A stretch of DNA of 64,000 nucleotides from Ampullaceana balthica. Taxonomy: Eukaryota > Mollusca > Gastropoda > Lymnaeidae. Made by a program: the position numbers and the translations under genes. The notes under the pieces are model-generated. The model was not told the DNA's origin and searched no databases. It saw only the letters and a list, made by a program, of their open reading frames with translations. This document shows positions 11,899 through 30,573 of this stretch, in pieces. The stretch is taken from assembly GCA_944989445.1 (NCBI GenBank), contig CALYLW010000555.1:541636-605635 (forward strand), in the 5' to 3' direction. How positions within the stretch are numbered: position 1 is the stretch's first letter; each line of letters starts with the position of its first letter.

Positions 11899-13480
11899 CT
11901 CATATAAACATGTTGTAGTAGACTTGGTGTGTGGGGCTGTACTCATAAGAACATGTTGTAGTAGGCTTGGTGTGTGGGGCTGTACTCATAAGAACATGTC
12001 GTAGTAGACTTGGTGTGTGGCGCTATACTTATATAAACATGTTGTAGTAGGCTTGGTGTGTGGGGCTGTACTCATAAGAACATGTTGTAGTAGACTTGGT
12101 GTGTGGGGCTGTACTTATATAAACATGTTGTAGTAGACTTGGTGTGTGGGGCTGTACTCATATAAACATGTTGTAGTAGGCTTGGTGTGTGGGGCTGTAC
12201 TTATATAAACATGTTGTAGTAGACTTGGTGTGTGGGGCTGTACTTATATAAACATGTTGTAGTAGGCTTGGTGTGTGGGGCTGTACTTATATAAACATGT
12301 TGTAGTAGGCTTGGTGTGTGGGGCTGTACTTATATAAACATGTTGTAGTAGGCTTGGTGTGTGGGGCTGTACTTATATAAACATGTTGTAGTAGACTTGG
12401 TATGTGGGGCTGTACTTATATAAACATGTTGTAGTAGGCTTGGTGTGTGGGGCTGTACTTATATAAACATGTTGTAGTAGACTTGGTGTGTGGGGCTGTA
12501 CTCATATAAACATGTTGTAGTAGACTTGGTGTGTGGGGCTGTACTTATATAAACATGTTGTAGTAGACTTGGTGTGTGGGGCTGTACTTATATAAACATG
12601 TTGTAGTAGGCTTGGTGTGTGGGGCTGTACTTAAATAAACATGTTGTAGTAGACTTGGTATGTGGGGCTGTACTTATATAAACATGTTGTAGTAGGCTTG
12701 GTGTGTGGGGCTGTACTTATATAAACATGTTGTAGTAGACTTGGTGTGTGGGGCTGTACTTATATAAACATGTTGTAGTAGACTTGGTATGTGGGGCTGT
12801 ACTTATATAAACATGTTGTAGTAGGCTTGGTGTGTGGGGCTGTACTTATATAAACATGTTGTAGTAGACTTGGTGTGTGGGGCTGTACTCATATAAACAT
12901 GTTGTAGTAGACTTGGTGTGTGGGGCTGTACTTATATAAACATGTTGTAGTAGACTTGGTGTGTGGGGCTGTACTTATATAAACATGTTGTAGTAGGCTT
13001 GGTGTGTGGGGCTGTACTCATATAAACATGTTGTAGTAGACTTGGTATGTGGGGCTGTACTTATATAAACATGTTGTAGTAGACTTGGTATGTGGGGCTG
13101 TACTCATATAAACATGTTGTAGTAGACTTGGTGTGTGGGGCTGTACTTATATAAACATGTTGTAGTAGACTTGGTGTGTGGGGCTGTACTTATATAAACA
13201 TGATGTAGTAGACTTGGTGTGTGGGGCTGTACTTATATAAACATGTTGTAGTAGACTTGGTGTGTGGGGCTGTACTTATATAAACATGTTGTAGTAGGCT
13301 TGGTGTGTGGGGCTGTACTCATATAAACATGTTGTAGTAGACTTGGTGTGTGGGGCTGTACTCATATAAACATGTTGTAGTAGACTTGGTGTGTGGGGCT
13401 GTACTCTTATAAAGATGTTGTAGTAGGCTCGGTGTATGGGGCTGTACTCATATAAACATGTTGTAGTATGCTTGGTGTGC
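11899..13480. repeat. 43-bp satellite array, 37 units
   Basis: The unit begins cttatataaacatgttgtag, then tagacttggtgtgtggggctgta. First and last unit starts (11899, 13447) differ by 1548, exactly 36 x 43. Variable positions alternate (tagACttgg/tagGCttgg, cTTata/cTCata). It follows the piggyBac relic directly. Confidence 0.95.
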
Positions 13481-13718
13481 ATCAACAACACAATTGTTCA
13501 GGCTGCTTGTTTCAACACAGAGAGATGTATGATGCAATAATACTGTTGTGTGCTGTATATGTTCCTCTGAGCTGAAATGTAATAATTTTTAAGACAAAAT
13601 AGAACGCAAATATTGTAAGACAAACATTTACACACTTATGATCAATGAATGAGTATTGTTTCTGCAAATGTTATGTTTTAGAGAAATGTATGTTTAAATT
13701 TGTTTTTTCAACAGTATT

Positions 13719-14009
13719 AACTCGCGGTGGTCGAGTGGCAGCGCACTGGACTGTCGTACCGATGGTCACGGGTTCGAATCCGTGTGAAGGCAAGTGTTTG
13801 TTCCCGGGGCCTAGGGCGTCCCTGAGTCACCCCGCTCCGAATGGGTACCTAACACTACATGTAGTTAGGCGGCTGGGTAATGCGTGGAACCCACAAAGCC
13901 GTGGCTTGTGATTGCTGCATCACTTGCCAACAGATCATCTGTCATGGTCTGTGGACGCAACTATCTTCTGCATAGAAGGAGCGTCTGTATAGATAAGATA
14001 AGATAAGAA
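13719..14009 (+). mobile_element. tRNA-derived SINE with LINE-type 3' tail
   Basis: Internal pol III promoter: box A TGGTCGAGTGG at 13728-13738 and box B GGTTCGAATCC at 13771-13781, both matching consensus. A conserved body (cgaatgggtacctaacac) follows, then the tail cttctgcatagaaggagcgt...(gataa)n. The tail is nearly identical to the 3' end of the LINE at 41-43 kb, so that LINE family probably mobilises it. It is not a tRNA gene: the anticodon arm does not fold normally and the tail is LINE-like. Confidence 0.85.
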
Positions 14010-15370
14010 ATATACTGCAGTGTCAATTCTTCATTTTAATCGATTAGTTCGTCTTGATGGTCGTTGATTCTTTTTAACTGTTTGACTGAAAGCAATGCTT
14101 TCTCAAGTATCAAATATTAATAAATCATTGATCAGGACCGGATAGGGGCCTTTGAACCGTTCAATGGAAAAGTACACCTTTGGGCCCCTATGTAATTAAA
14201 ATGTATACATTCTCAAAAAATGTATACGGCTTATATTTGTTCAGCGAAATTTAAAAAAAACGATTAAAAAACCACAACACTGTACCTCAGTAATTAAGAC
14301 AAATACGTGTAATTCATTTTTACTTTACATACTGAGTATAATGTAGATTTTTCTTAAAAACAAAATTTAAGTTCAGAGATTTCTCTAACTAATTTTAAAA
14401 CATCTAAAATGTACCTTAGTTCATACTTAATTACTAATACAGGTATGGCCACGATAGACAATGTCGTAGTTTGGGATGTTGTTATTAGTAATTTTTTTTA
14501 GTATGTTAATTTTTTATTTTTATTTTTGAAAAAACTTCGTTCCACGTATATAAATAACCCTTATTGGAAAAGTTAGTAAGTTCTCACGTTTGGAACATAA
14601 TTCAATTTTAATATCAATGTCAAAACCTTTTAAGGCACTAAATCAATTTAAATAGGAAAAAACCCCACTGATATTTCATTACAAAAAAAGTTCCCAGCTG
14701 TCATATTCGATTATTATTCATATGTTAAATTTTTACTTCAAAGGAATTCCAAATCTTTTTAATTTGCCAAAAAATACAGAATAATTAACATCTTTTAGTG
14801 CATATGTATGATACAAATAAAATAGTGTAAAAAATAAGTAACTGTTGTCATTCCAGTTAAAATCCATCCTAGATGTATTTATCATTGATAGCTATGCTGT
14901 CTTGATATAACTGTATTAACATGTTTATAATATAATAGTAACAAAAATTCTTTCAAAAATGAATTATTCATTGACTGTCCCCGGAAAGATAACTTTTTAT
15001 GGGGGAAGATCTTATCTATCCATAACAAAAATGCTCTATACATGTATTTTCTCAAAAAGAGTATAAACTGAGCACTTCTTGTTCACATAGTATATTCTTT
15101 ATTGTCCACAGCAAGAGACATGTGTTATAAGAATAACAACATATTTACTATATTAATATATTAATAAATGTATAGCAAAGCTGATTTTTATATCAGCACA
15201 TTCTATTATCATAAAGAATATCTAATTGTTAACAAAAGTTATAACCTTTAATCATCATAAAATATGTCCAACACATGATATAATGAAACTCAGTTCCCTA
15301 GCGTCATTAAATTTAAACTAAATTTTATCATTCAGAAATGAAAAATGTGTTGTCAAAAATGCATTATCAT
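14010..15370. other. No gene recognised
   Basis: AT-rich, no frame above background, no repeat I could match in the window. Confidence 0.5.
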
Positions 15371-15374
15371 TTTT

Positions 15375-15848
15375 AAATCCTTTATATTAACGTGCGGTGT
15401 CTGAGCCCTTGCCGAAAAAAACTTTGGATCAATTTTTAACCAACTTCATTGTAAGCTAGGGAGCTGAAATTTTGCAGGCAGACTAGTGCAAATGATGATA
15501 AAAATGATGTATCAAAATTTTAGATAAATCAAATGTACCGTAATAAAATAATCAATTGTTAGATTATCTTTATTTATCTCTATGTAAGATGTTAATTTTT
15601 TTTGCTATAGTTTCGTGGTGCGTATTATATTGAACAACCTTTCCTGTCGCGCATTAAAATGCGTATTATATTGACAATACTTTTTAACAATATATTCCCG
15701 ATCGGTGCGCATTATATTAAACATTTTTTACGAGACATAACTAAAATTTTGTATTTTTGGAATGTCTTGTGCTGCGTATTATAATGAACATTCTTTTAGT
15801 TATGTCTCGAATATAAAGGATTATAGTCAAAAACTTGGTTTTTACGGG
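15375..15848 (+). mobile_element. MITE family A, full copy
   Basis: Starts aaatcctttatattaacgtg and ends tataaaggattatagtcaaa. All four gcgYatta sub-repeats present. Confidence 0.8.
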
Positions 15849-15899
15849 ATTTTTTAAATTTAAAAAATCATTACATAAAATACTTAAGCTATATTTAAC

Positions 15900-16204
15900 A
15901 AGATTTCATAATCTGTAACAACCATACAGAACGAAAAATAAATATTATTATTTTAATCATGGATCTTTTCTTTATAAGGCTCAGATTGGTGTAGACATTG
16001 TTCCCTTGTGACATAACAACCCACACATTTACGTAAAATATTTTTAAAATGATAAATACAATTTTTTTAAAATCTTGAAATAACAGGTCATCGGATGGAA
16101 TGTGTCTAATGCTACCAAAGACATGCTGGTATTGCTCTACACTTCTTAAAACTAAAACAATGAACAAGTCTTATTATTACTATAAAGATCGCACCTAGCT
16201 ATTT
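15900..16204. other. No gene recognised
   Basis: AT-rich; the only long frame (16167-15895, minus) shows no domain or codon signal I recognise. Confidence 0.5.
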
Positions 16205-16425
16205 TATTGTCTTATTTACACAGACGCTTCTTTTATACGGAAGATTACTATTACACGCGTACACACATCATGCCGGTCTGTTGGCATGTTGCCCAGCGTG
16301 CACAGGCCACGTCTGTGAGGGTTCCTCGCTCTACCCAGCCTCTTTTGTTTTCATAACTGCTGTTGGATACCCATTCGGAGTTGGGTGGACTCAGGGGCAC
16401 CCTTGGTCCCCGGGAAAAAAAAACT
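16205..16425 (-). mobile_element. SINE, 3' part, minus strand
   Basis: The reverse complement shows the SINE body (ctgagtccacccaactccga, atgggta) and the shared tail (taatcttccgtataaaagaagcgtctgtg). The tRNA-like head is missing. Confidence 0.72.
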
Positions 16426-16681
16426 TTATGGTCAATAAAGGCGTTTTTCTACAACTAGTGTGTTTGTCCCGCATTGGTGAGTTTAAAAGAAAACGCCCTT
16501 GAATTATTGAGTTTGAGTTTTCTCAGAAAACAGTATAAATATTCATGTTGTAAATGGGCTGTGATGATTGATGATTGATGATCAGTTGATTGCAATTTTT
16601 ACCCGAAACAAACAACGTGTGTCATTCTATACCTCCTGTTAACGAGTGAATAATATCTGAGTTAAATAGTTATTTTAAAAA

Positions 16682-16685
16682 ATCC

Positions 16686-16762
<77 letters not shown>
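16682..16762. repeat. (AC)n followed by (TA)n microsatellite
   Basis: Short (CA) run grading into about 30 TA units, at the 5' side of a Helitron copy. Confidence 0.95.
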
Positions 16763-16766
<4 letters not shown>

Positions 16767-17323
16767 CCTCAATTATGTATGACTGACTCACTTTGGCCTA
16801 ACGCTAAGGGACATCACTCTGCTTTTTTAATAATTGAAAATATGGACTTAAAAATCATAAACAGTTTGGTTTCCAGATTAACATTAAACACCCTCCACAC
16901 TATTATTAATCATTCAACAATTTCATGCGGACGTCCGAAAAGAGTTTTTTTTTGGTGCAGTAATTTGGTGCGCTGATTTCTAAAATTTCTCGCCGTAAAA
17001 AGATATTATATGCTGTCATTGTTTTAGCTCATATTTTAATTTTGGAAAGGGGAACGATACGAAGAGAAGATTTGAGGATTGTTAATTATGAAATACTTTG
17101 TGTACATTTCATAAATATTCCATATGTATTATACAAGGATAAGTTACTTGGGCTTTTGACAAAAAAGAGTGGGCGCCGTAGGCGCCCTACAACCCCTATT
17201 ATAAAATACTTTGTTTACACTTCAGGAAGTTAAATATTACGTAATTATCATACAAGGATAAGTTATTTAGGCTTTTGAAAAAGGTGGGCACCGCAGGCGC
17301 CTCGGCATCGCAGCACAACCTAG
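16763..17323 (+). mobile_element. Non-autonomous Helitron, family 1
   Basis: 3' end caccgcaggcgcctcggcat...cgcagcacaacCTAG|T at 17320-17323, followed by T as expected for Helitrons, with GC-rich dyads (ggcgccgtaggcgcc) just upstream. The body matches the minus-strand copy at 35132-35895. The 5' edge merges into a (TA)n tract, so it is approximate. No RepHel protein. Confidence 0.62.
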
Positions 17324-17454
17324 TATTTCATATTTGACCATTTCTAAATGTAGCCGAGTGGTTAATAGTTATTAAACAATGAAATCAAGTCACCGATTGC
17401 TAAGGATATCAAACCTATTTAGTAACTCAATACACAGGATACACAGTGGTTAGG

Positions 17455-17670
17455 TCGCTCCTCTCTCTACACAACCTATACACTTTTATCTCTCTACCAG
17501 ACCAGCAGCAGTGTGTTACTCTCCACCGGGGGTGTCACTAGACTTCACCTGACAGAACTCACCGTGCTGTAAAACACGGGGACGTGGTCAAGCGCTCTCC
17601 TGGTCCCTGCGACATAAAGGGCTGGAGTGAACCTCCAGTGACCAACGGAGGTCAACTATAGCAGACTGCT
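17455..17670. repeat. Unclassified interspersed repeat
   Basis: Shares landmarks cagtgtgtta, cgtgcwgtaaaacac and gggctggagtgaacctccagtgacc with 38935-39185. Both are followed by TE sequence. Possibly a SINE; no clear pol III boxes found. Confidence 0.5.
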
Positions 17671-17672
17671 AC

Positions 17673-17818
17673 ATAAAGAAAACAATACACATTTACGGTC
17701 CTTTATTAATGCTAAAATAATGAAATCTACAGAGATAGCCACACTAAAAGGCCCAAATAATAAAACCTATAATGATAATGAAACCAAAGATGTCATCCTC
17801 GATACATATTTTAGTGGT
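17673..17818 (+). pseudogene. LINE family A fragment
   Basis: Translates as SFINAKIMKSTEIATLKG followed by NNKTYNDNETKDVILDTYF, matching the sequence just upstream of the RT domain in the 41 kb LINE (NNKTYNDNETKANILNTYF). Confidence 0.75.
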
Positions 17819-18319
17819 GCTCTCCATTTTCTTACCAATCTTATTCATGATTTCTTCGGTCTACAGAAGTCCCTTGTCAATTTATGTTCCTGTGTGATCG
17901 TAATTAGCGGGTGGTTGCTTGCTACCAGGATAGATTTTCTTGCCATCTCTAATATAACACCAACGATTTCATTGCAAATTTTTTAATAGTCTATGTGATG
18001 TTTTGGGATCTAAGGGGATCCCCCAAGATGGCTTCAAATCCCCTCAATAATTTTTTTCTAGTTCCCTTGTCAAACACCAAATGTCTTCTAGCAAATCGAG
18101 TCTTTACCCAATATCAATTTTTACGATAATTATCGTTTGATTGTCGCTACAAACTTCCGTCAAGAAATCCCAACTCATCTTCGCCTCCAGGTAATCAAAG
18201 ACAAACATAATACGTTAACTATTTGCGTTTGCGAAACAGTGTTGGGGTTCTGATTCTCACTTCCAAACGCAAATCATACAAACTCGTTGGACTTTTCAAA
18301 GGAGTCCTGTGAACACGCA

Positions 18320-18515
18320 ACAAAGGTTTTACATGTAGCGCACTGGACTGTCGAACCGAGGCAAAAGAGAGTCACGGGTTCGAGCCTCGGTGCTGGCAAG
18401 GTCCCGGGGGCATTGTGCCAGCCACACAACCCCTATATCGTTAGAGTTGGCTCAATGAAAACATGTGAACGCTACTTCACTTGCCCCATAAGCCGTCATG
18501 GTCTAAAACGGGATT
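18320..18515 (+). mobile_element. tRNA-derived SINE, second family
   Basis: Head agcgcactggactgtcgaac, box B GGTTCGAGCCT, then cccgggggcattgtgccagccacacaac and gctacttcacttgccccataa. Same type as the fragment at 27672-27800; lacks the LINE-like tail. Confidence 0.72.
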
Positions 18516-18529
18516 AATACATATACAAT

Positions 18530-19097
18530 TATACACCCTAGAATCATGTAAAAATTGAAATTAATAAATTATTTATTTTTTATTTCTTATTTTAAGGAAA
18601 GATTATAAAAGCTCAATTAAATTCTTAGTGAAAATATTTAAACACACTGTATGTCAAGTTAAAAGTTAAAGTTAAATAGAACATTATATGTTTAATACAA
18701 ACATTCTTAATGAAAAAAATAGCATAGCAAATAAACCATTTATATTTAAATCTAAAATATTATAATTTAACATTAAACAAATTTATGACAAACTTTACAC
18801 CTCTATTTGTAATATGTGTACAACACATGGGACATATAAGTGTCTAGCGGTTTAAAAAAAAGACATCTCTTTAAATCTCGTTAGCTAATGAGAAACATAA
18901 ACTTATTATTTTTATGTCAGCCTTATGGGGTTTGACGTTTTATCATGAATTTTTAATGAATGAGCAAACACTAAGAAAGACCTTCTTAAAAATTAAAATG
19001 GCTTGTGGTTTGGAATCTGCACAAATATATCATCAGTTTTTAACTCGCTTTTATTTAGCTTGCACATCTCTCCTCTCTCTCTCCTCTCTCTCCTCTC

Positions 19098-19152
<55 letters not shown>

Positions 19153-20165
19153 CTCTCTCTCTCTCTCTGTGCATGTGCACGTGTGTGTGTATCTTGCAAG
19201 CACGTCATTTTAACGCAATTCGCATTATTTGATTGAGATAAAATTGACCATACAATATTCCAGAATTTCACTTTTATTTGCATAATTGTCTGTCACAATA
19301 TTTGCTTTTATGTGCATTTTTAAAAGATATTAACCCAAATAGGTAATCAAAGGGAAATAATAAATACATTTAAGAAAATGTGTGCTTTTCTTTCAAGATT
19401 GAGCTCTCATTGCTAATTGCAATTTGTAATAATTGTTTCAACCTGGTGAAGACAGTGACATAAGATTTACATTGTAAAAATTATAAAAGAAAAAAAAAGT
19501 GTAAATAAAAAAAAATGAGTAAAAAAGGGATTGTTAAAAAACAAAACATGGTTTTATTCCAATGCACTCAAACCGACAAAATTAAATTCTGTGTTTACAA
19601 AAATACAAGCGTTGGGTACCAAGCCTAATGGCAGTCGAGATTAATATCCTGCATGTTTTCAGTATTGTTCAGTGGAATTTCATCTCCCTTATGATTTTTC
19701 GTACAATTAACATTTTCCTGTGTATTCCTTATTTTTTTTCTTCGGAGACACACTGTATACGCTTGGCTCATGGTTGTCTGTTGCCAGAGATGGACACGTC
19801 ATTCGCATAATTATGAGTCAGCATTTTGTTTAATAACTAGTATCCATAACATTCATTTTCCATGTTTGACATGAGAAAATTTATTGTATCCTTTTTCAGT
19901 GCATTGGAATAAATGATTGTTTTCAAAAATCTTTTCTTTACTCATTTTTGTAATGTTTTTGCTCCACATAGATACAAACAATCGTAGTAGACATTTTTTA
20001 TCTTCTCCAAAAAACTAAAGCGTCTTTAGTACGTTTCGAATGACAAAAACAAAACAAATACTGTGAAAATTTAACATATAAACCAGAAAAAGCCAGTATC
20101 TTATTTTCCTAAAAAAAATTGCAGTATTGCAAGTGAACTCCTCAAATATATAATAGATTCACCAA
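18530..20165. other. No gene recognised
   Basis: AT-rich, apart from the (CT)n tract. Short frames have no recognisable domain. Confidence 0.5.
19066..19172. repeat. (CT)n microsatellite
   Basis: Imperfect CT tract of about 105 bp. The SLSL reading frames across it are artefacts. Confidence 0.95.
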
Positions 20166-20169
20166 TTCT

Positions 20170-20446
20170 TCGTTATACGTGGACTAGAGCAAATGATGTC
20201 CCACGAGAAAGGAGAAGTCAGCTGGAATTTTTATTTACTCCGTTATTTGTCGTTTGGTTGTATGGACTCTCTAACTGCTGTCAAATAACGTGAGTTTGTG
20301 AACATGATTATTGACAACCTTATGAAGTAGTTTCAAAATAATCCCCGCATGGCATCACCCTACCGACCACAAATAAATGGTCTACGAGAACGTGACAAAT
20401 AGAACTTTTAGAGAAACTCTTAACAAGCCTTTCAATGTCCAAGGTA
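20170..20446 (+). pseudogene. Gypsy-type integrase relict, left half
   Basis: Frames pieced together read REFVNMIIDNLM and PRMASPYRPQINGLRER, the end of a retroviral-type integrase core (the PYxPQxNGxxER signature). Several stops and shifts. The coding sense continues in 20830-21090 after a LINE insertion. Confidence 0.7.
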
Positions 20447-20829
20447 ATATTCAAAACTTACAAGAATAACACCGTTAGTTAAATCATTAAACCTTGAAAC
20501 GCTAGAGGATAGAAGAACCAAGAGTAAAGTTGTAATTATACATAAAGCAATTAATACTAATTTAGAAATACAACACAAAGATAACTTAATACAAGCCTCA
20601 GATAGACATAAGGATAAAAACACCTTTCTTATTCCGTATGCAAGAACAAACACAACCAAGTTTTCTTTCTTCCCGTCCGGAATTCGGGCGTGGTTTGAGT
20701 TGCCTGAAGAAACCAGGAAAGCCAACACTTTATCATCATTTAAAACTTTAATAAGTATGCAGGACTAAACACAAACCATAGTTAAGCGTAGGACGCAATA
20801 ATCTTCTGTATAGAAGGAGCGTCCAGGAG
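20447..20829 (+). pseudogene. LINE family A 3' fragment inserted in a Gypsy relict
   Basis: Closely matches 42500-42875 at the nucleotide level (ccttgaaacgctagaggatagaag, attccgtatgcaagaac, aatcttctgtatagaaggagcgtc). 5'-truncated; the (gataa)n end is missing. Frameshifted. Confidence 0.78.
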
Positions 20830-21090
20830 CATCAAAAGTATAACTTTGACCTCAGAAATACAAGAAGCCAAGAAATTACTGGCGACTCAATCATTTACAT
20901 CAAGAATCATCGCCGCATTCATTGCATGGGCTCAAAGATTGAACCTCGATTGATTGGTCCCTACCTCGTGGTAGACTCATTGAACAGGGGAAGAGTTAAG
21001 ATAAAGAATATATTGACTGAGAAGATACCCAGAAACAACTATACCGTGTCAGTAACCTAAAAGTTTACAGCTATAAAAAAATGTTCTCCA
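20830..21090 (+). pseudogene. Gypsy-type integrase relict, right half (C-terminal domain)
   Basis: Reads IYIKNHRRIHCMGSKIEPR, LIGPYLVVDSLNRGRVKIKN and NNYTVSVT, the C-terminal domain that follows an LTR-element integrase core (EPRxxGPYxVVD). Continues the reading sense of the left half. Confidence 0.72.
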
Positions 21091-21591
21091 CCCAATAAGT
21101 GCCCCGATTCTGGCCTAGGCTACTTTAATATCCGGTTATATATGGACATTGCTTTAGTCTCGCCTGTTACAGCTGCATAGAATTTTTTTTCCCTTTAAAT
21201 TCGCTGCGTTGACGGGCATCAAGTCAGAGACCTGAGCTGAACAGAAGTGGCGGTGACGTTACAGGTCACCATAAGACAACAAAAAAACCTCGCGCCTTAC
21301 TGAGTTTCTTACAGTATTTTGTTGGCTCTCAGAATTTAAAGAAAAATACCTCCATCTAGCTGACTGACGGTTAAATGGTCCTCAAAAATGAACGGTCTTA
21401 ACCTAAATATTAAATAACAGATGATTCTTACTCATTTTAGTAACACAAAGAATCGAACAATATATATCATATTTTACCTTTTAGCAGAGGTGTTTTTGCT
21501 AAAAGCATATATTTCATAAACTTTAAATCAAACTTGAATGTGAACAAATAAAAAAGTAAAAGACATTAAAGAAATTTAAAAAAAAATATTA
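21090..21591. other. 3' flank of lectin gene 2
   Basis: Aligns with 43290-43859 (ggcggtgacgt, aaaaacctcgcgc, ggctctcagaatttaaagaaaaatacctc), so the duplicated unit extends at least 0.4 kb past the stop in genes 2 and 3. Confidence 0.6.
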
Positions 21592-28963
<7,372 letters not shown>

Positions 28964-29459
28964 GTTTCTAGTCCAAATGAGACAGAATCAGAAACCTAAA
29001 CATAATTAACACATTTACTTTAGAAAAAGAATATTTTATTTTATTTAGCCTTATTTTTCAGTTATATAAATATAAAAAATAATGAAAGCAATTTTTTCTA
29101 TCAAGTGTAAGAAAATTCTTTCCTTAAGATAACAATTTGCAATCAATTTTTACTTACATTCTTTGAAGTTTTAATGTGAAATCGTAACATTATGGTTGAT
29201 TTTCTTTTTACTTAGTTTCAGTAAAACGGTTGCTATAAAATATAATTTCTTAGTTTCCTAGTATTCTGAAAGCCTTGCAGGAAAATTTTACATTAATTTA
29301 GAAGACAAAATATTTTTAAAATCATATTTTAGCGCAATTAATTAAATAAACATGAAATAAAAAGCTAGCACAATAAAATACATATTGTTTTTTATTTAAT
29401 CGTAGTGCAGCATTTCATATTTAAATACCATTATAATCTTTACAGTTATTATTTCATTT

Positions 29460-30535
29460 ATTAGCAAAAGTTTAACAACTGGCGAAACTATTACATGTGC
29501 AATTTTATACCCATGAGCCTTATTATCATACCTTTTTCATATGACACACACGAGTTTAATAGTGAAATAAAAAAATCAACACTGCGGTGAACACTTCATG
29601 AATTCCGACAGCAAAATAACTAACAATTTTTAAATATTTTTAATTACGTCAATTTTGAGTTCATCAATAATTGAAAAAACCCGTGCCACGTGTCTCAAAA
29701 CATAGATGGTCGTTTTTAATGAATGAAAAGTTTGCTTTAAACTATTTGAAACAGTTAAACAATACATGTTTACTTTCTTATATATAAATATTTTTTTAAA
29801 AAAAATTATTAAAATCGATTAAGGTGCTTTTGAAAACTCATATCGTGAATAATCAAGCCTTGTATGTTTACAGAATTATAACTGTAGCTAACCGCACTGT
29901 TCGCCTAATAATAGCTGAGAAGCGGAAAAAAGACACACATTCTCTATTATTCTGACCATTCTATAGCTATACTTTCCCTGAAGCGCAAATATAATTATTT
30001 TCTTTAGAACCATACTCAAATTTAACCAAAAATTTGTTTACCCTTGTCAATATTAAATTAGCTAGCAAATAAACAATTAAAAAAAACTACTCAGCAACTA
30101 TAATTATCTCAAAGAACCCCATACATGGTTTCAAAAAGATAAATATTGCTATCCGCAATTTTAAATTTAAGAACAATTTTTAAAAAATTTAGCCGACGTA
30201 CAGAGGCTGACAACATTTATTTTACAATGATAAATATAAAGGCATAGGCAATACGAATGAGAATAAAAGAGGCAGAAATGTTTTATTATTTAATCTGTGG
30301 TCGGTATATGTTTGTTTGTATGGGGTTTAACATTTTTGGTGTTAATTTTACATATAAAAATTGTTTTAGCCATCTCTTTATAATTTTTGTGTGCCTAACT
30401 AAAATATCTCATTTGTTAAAGGCACATCATAATTTCACAAATAAATTTCAGTGTTTAGTGTCTTATTTTTCTTTTTTTTTCATTACAAATACCCTAAAAT
30501 GGAAATTTTACGGGCTTAAAAAGGAAAAGATAAAG
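29460..30535 (-). promoter_or_regulatory. Conserved block upstream of lectin gene 2
   Basis: Counterpart of the gene 1 upstream block, with the same order of landmarks (gagttcatcaataattga near 29660). It ends where a Helitron begins at 30574. Confidence 0.45.
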
Positions 30536-30573
30536 TAAATAATTGTTTTTCGCTATGTTGCTATAGGAATAGA

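Noticed and set aside
2965..13480. CRISPR-like arrays
   Set aside because: The repeats are head-to-tail tandem units without unique spacers, in a eukaryotic genome.
13276..13491. Frame with YNMFIRVQPHTPSLL-type repeats
   Set aside because: Reads through the 43-bp satellite; no start context or domain.
13721..13800. tRNA gene
   Set aside because: Box A and box B are perfect, but the cloverleaf is not convincing and the sequence continues into a SINE body and LINE-type tail.
20432..20728. Antisense frames across LINE 3' ends (also 42465-42779)
   Set aside because: Shadow frames opposite the LINE coding sense; they resemble each other only because the LINE copies do.
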